NCBI RefSeq assembly: GCF_949628215.1
Contig: NC_134276.1
Span: 30,940,226 to 31,004,225 of the forward strand
Source of the DNA: Phalacrocorax aristotelis
Lineage: Eukaryota; Chordata; Aves; Suliformes; Phalacrocoracidae
Direction of reading: 5' to 3'
Length of the DNA: 64,000 bases
The notes under the pieces are model-generated. The model searched no databases. It saw nothing but the letters and a program-made list of their open reading frames with translations, and was not told where the DNA came from. A program made the position numbers and the translations under genes. Positions within the stretch are counted from its first letter, which is position 1; every line of letters begins with the position of its first letter. This document shows positions 61,541-64,000 of this stretch, one piece after another.

Positions 61541-62410
61541 ATTGTCTACATTTTGTCTACAATTACCTTGCATTACCCCCCACACAACCTCTTTCCTATC
61601 CTGGAAATACTGGGTGCGACTTTGAGGCACTGTATTTGACCTGGCCTGCCATGCCCAGGCTACTACCTACCTGGAGGCCCTGGGTCTGCTGGCAATGTAT
61701 ACAACTACCACCCCAGCTGGGGGTGACCTGGGGGAGGGGGTACTTGCAGTAATTTTAGCCGTTTGGGGACAATTTGTTGGATCGGCAGAGATCATTTGTA
61801 TTACGGTAGGTACAACACCTCCCAGATGCACGCGGCCGCCGTGTGTCTGTGTGGTACGGAGGGCATGTCTGCCAGGTGCTGGATTTGCTTTCCAAGTAGG
61901 GCTCGCTTGCATGGTGCGAGAGCTGAAGGAGACTAAGGGCTTCCCAAAACATTTGGATTTCCTGAACGCTTGTTGTGCAGCACTTCCCGGGTGACATGCG
62001 GCCACCTCAGCGCCGTCGTTATGAGCAGAGGGAGGTGTGGAGCAGCCCCACGACAGACACAGCTGCCCAAGGGCCGGGTCTGGGGGTGAGCCACGCCAGG
62101 GAGGTCACCGCACAGCGCGTTTGGGGGACTAAACCTGTCAGGGCTGATCCCAGGTGGGGCCCCCTCAGCAGCACGAGGCCGCGGAGGGCGTTACGCGCTC
62201 TACAGCCAGGCCCTCCCCGCCGCCCCCAGCGTCTCTCGGAGCCACACAACGCTCAACACCAAGCTGTGACCGGACCCCCTCCTCCGCCCCAACCGGGCCC
62301 GGGCAGTCCCGAATAGCGGCGCGGGGCCAGCGACGTCCCCGCCCCGCTCCGCCCCGCCCTGCCCTGCAGGGCTCCCTCCCGCCGGCTCCACGTGCGGGGC
62401 CGCCGACCGC

Positions 62411-62435
62411 CGGGACTACACACCCCGGAATGCAC
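62411..62435 (+). promoter_or_regulatory. ZNF143/THAP11-type promoter motif
   Basis: The sequence reads GGACTACACACCCCGGAATG and then CACC. It matches the known ACTACA-NN-(T/C)CCC-(A/G)GAATGC composite closely and lies about 320 bp upstream of the KPNA3 ATG, where such motifs usually occur in CpG-island promoters. Confidence 0.6.
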
Positions 62436-62545
62436 CGCGCGGCGGGGCGGGGAGCGCGGCGTGTGTCTCCCCCCTCTCCTCCGGTTCGTCACGCGGGGGG
62501 GCTGGGCGTAAGCGGGAGGGCCGCGCCGCTATTGGTGGAGCTCGC

Positions 62546-62553
62546 GTCACGTG
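62546..62553 (+). promoter_or_regulatory. E-box GTCACGTG in KPNA3 promoter
   Basis: A palindrome-centred GTCACGTG lies 194 bp before the ATG, 11 bp after an ATTGG (NF-Y-like) word. It fits USF or MiT/TFE-family binding. Occupancy is inferred, not shown. Confidence 0.5.
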
Positions 62554-62746
62554 CGCTTGGCGGCCGCTCGCCCCGTCACTCAGCAACGGCGCGCGCCCTC
62601 GGCCCCCCTCCCCCGTTCCCCCTCTCCTCCCCCTCCCCCTTCGCGCTCGTCACGGAGCGTCCCGCTTCCCCCCGCCCCCCTCGCGCGAGCCGCCGGGAGC
62701 CGCCGCCGCCGGAGCCGCCTCGCAGGAGCTGGGAGCCGCCGCCGCC

Positions 62747-62833
62747 ATGGCCGAGAACGCCGCCGCCGCTGCCGCCGCCGGCCTGGAGAACCATCGTATC
62801 AAAAGCTTCAAGAACAAGGGCCGCGACGTGGAG
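62747..62833 (+). CDS. KPNA3: KPNA3 (importin subunit alpha-4), first coding exon
   Basis: The ATG at 62747 has a strong initiation context (GCCGCCATGG). It opens 29 codons, MAEN then seven Ala, Gly, and LENHRIKSFKNKGRDVE, and ends GTGGAG/GTAAGT in phase 0. LENHRIKSFKNKGRDVE matches the mammalian KPNA3 N-terminus exactly; the paralogue KPNA4 differs at several of these positions. This is the start of the importin-beta-binding domain, whose basic residues bind importin-beta or autoinhibit the NLS groove. The full protein (about 521 residues in human, with ten armadillo repeats) continues beyond the window. KPNA3 carries classical NLS cargo into the nucleus. Compared with the human MAENPSLENH start, this one carries an alanine run in place of Pro-Ser, encoded by GCC/GCT triplets. 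The exon end agrees with the mammalian splice position after DVE. Confidence 0.95.
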
Positions 62834-64000
62834 GTAAGTGCAGGATCGGCGGGGCCCCGGACGGGCCCGGCCTCCGCCGGGTGCGAGAGGAGGGGCCGGG
62901 GCTGGGGCCTGGCCGCGCCGCCGGCGGGCGGCGGGAAGGAGGCGAGGAGCGGCCGCCCGGGACGGGTGGTGGCGGCGGGGAAAACACCCGCGGGGGGGGG
63001 GTTGGGTCTTTTTTTGTGTGTGTCTTTTTTTTCTTTTTTTTTTTCCTTTTTTTCCCCTCCGTCATGCGGGCGCGGCCGGCGGGGGGCGGAGGAGGCGGCG
63101 GCGGCGGGGGGAAGGGTTGGCGCGGCCGGGCCGATCGCAGCCCCGGCGTGTGGGCCCCGCCGCGTCCTCCCCCCCGCCCCCCACCTCCCCGGGGTGCAGG
63201 AGGGCCCGGCAGGGCCGGCGGGATGCATCCCCTCCACCGCCTCCAGTTCCCTCTCGTCTTCCCCCCGCAGCGCTCCCCTCGCCCACCCCGGCCGCCCCCC
63301 CTTCTCTCCCTCCCCGCCCCCGGGCTCGGCGGGCCCGGGGCTCGGATGGGGCGGACAATGGTGCCGGCCGCCTTTGTGCCAGCCCCTCTGGGCGGTAATA
63401 GCCCCTCCGCTGGGGCGAAGGGGCTGCCCGGCCCCGCCGTGCCGCTGCCTGCCGCGCAGGGAGGCCTGTGCTGCTGCTCGGGGCCGCTCCCACCGGCAGA
63501 TCCCATCCTCCGGCCAGGGGAGCTCCGGTCAGCCTTTTTACAGTGCTGGCCGATTTTGCTCCCTGCGCTGCTTTAAATCAACCTTCTTTTTTTTTTTTCT
63601 CTTTCTTAATGCTAGTAGGCACATAAGTAATCGCCTGCTGGGCGTCTCCATCTAAATCGAGAGGGAGCGTGGTGCTTTATTAAGGCTTGTGGGGTAATAC
63701 TTTACTCCCCCGAATTTGAGAGACGCTGGGTGATGAGAAGCTTATTCCCTGGTGGTATTCCGAAGGTCTTCTGAATCTGTGTGTTGTTACTGGGAGACAT
63801 CTTCCATTCTAGCCACAATTAAAAAGGGAGGAAATCCCAGATCTTGTCTTTAAGTTTCTGTAATAGGAAAGGAAGGGGGAGGGAGCTGATCTGAAATCAG
63901 GCTAGGATTGAAATCGGATTAGGATTCGCTAGGGTGAAAACCTAAATATGTGTCGGATTACTTTGGCTTCACCTGAGGGTGTTTTCCACGCTTCAGTTGA
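62834..64000 (+). other. KPNA3 intron 1, 5' part
   Basis: It starts with the GTAAGT donor at 62834 and runs to the window end without another recognisable exon. Its first 700 bp belong to the CpG island. It holds G-runs and a T-rich block at about 63009-63056, then GGC/GGA-rich sequence. From about 63570 it becomes AT-rich. Confidence 0.8.

Larger units (their letters stand above)
62150..63560 (+). promoter_or_regulatory. CpG island, KPNA3 promoter and first exon
   Basis: Dense CpG and very high G+C run from about 62150 across exon 1 and into intron 1. Upstream of the ATG are a ZNF143-like motif (62411-62435), an ATTGG (reverse CCAAT) at 62531-62535, GTCACGTG (E-box) at 62546-62553, and GGGGCGGGG-type Sp1 sites near 62443-62452. 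No TATA box is seen. Very long open frames cross the island in several phases (up to 341 codons) and are compositional. Confidence 0.85.

Noticed and set aside
62160-62180. AGCAGCAC word (the miR-15/16 seed-bearing 5' end) near 62167
   Set aside because: The following bases do not match the mature miRNAs and no hairpin partner is evident. The true miR-15a/16-1 locus is expected outside the window, left of KCNRG.
62154-63655. Frames of 186-341 codons around KPNA3 exon 1
   Set aside because: They are compositional. Only the 29-codon exon with a GTAAGT donor matches a protein family, and frame 62747-63655 simply reads through that donor into the intron.
1-64000. CRISPR arrays, prokaryotic operons or integrated viral gene clusters
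   Set aside because: None is present. The only retrovirus-derived sequences are solo LTRs without genes, and the direct repeats are microsatellites, a tandem duplication and transposable elements.

Overview
This is a vertebrate, almost certainly avian, nuclear chromosome segment. Three intron-bearing host genes sit in mostly non-coding DNA. The interspersed repeats are CR1 LINE fragments, including the bird-typical 3' end with ATTCTATG-type repeats, and solo LTRs of avian endogenous retroviruses. I recognise no prokaryotic or viral gene cluster and no CRISPR array. The species cannot be fixed from sequence alone.

Layout, left to right. (1) 1-434, minus strand: 5' part of KCNRG, a BTB/T1-domain potassium-channel regulator, cut by the window edge. 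(2) 2092-3318, minus: TRIM13, a RING/B-box/coiled-coil E3 ligase with a C-terminal membrane anchor. Its coding exon has a clean splice acceptor at 3325/3326, and the CpG island at about 6.83-7.76 kb is its likely promoter. (3) 15988-25895, plus: SPRYD7 in five coding exons. The splice sites agree and give a 196-residue protein. Its promoter is the CpG island at about 15.8-16.3 kb. Intron 1 holds a CR1 fragment and intron 2 a nested pair of LTRs. (4) About 26.2-62.1 kb: a gene-poor interval with three solo-LTR insertions or remnants, two plus-strand CR1 copies, one short CR1 tail, a long CTTCT/CTCCT microsatellite and no recognisable gene. (5) 62747-62833, plus: first coding exon of KPNA3 (importin alpha-4), in a strong CpG island with a ZNF143-like motif, a CCAAT box and an E-box. 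Only part of intron 1 follows before the window ends.

The order KCNRG-TRIM13-SPRYD7-KPNA3 and the gene orientations match, in reverse, the human 13q14.2-q14.3 segment deleted in B-cell chronic lymphocytic leukaemia (the DLEU region). The miR-15a/miR-16-1 hairpins of that locus are expected beyond the left edge and were not found here. I infer no joint pathway for these genes; what they share is conserved synteny. I did not find an undescribed multi-gene system. The most informative structures are repeat-related: a 5-bp-TSD solo LTR nested in an older relative, a near-identical LTR 19 kb away, a second LTR pair differing in internal repeat-unit number, and a CR1 copy that keeps ORF1-esterase and RT remnants but has lost the endonuclease. 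An alanine run in the KPNA3 N-terminus is also notable.
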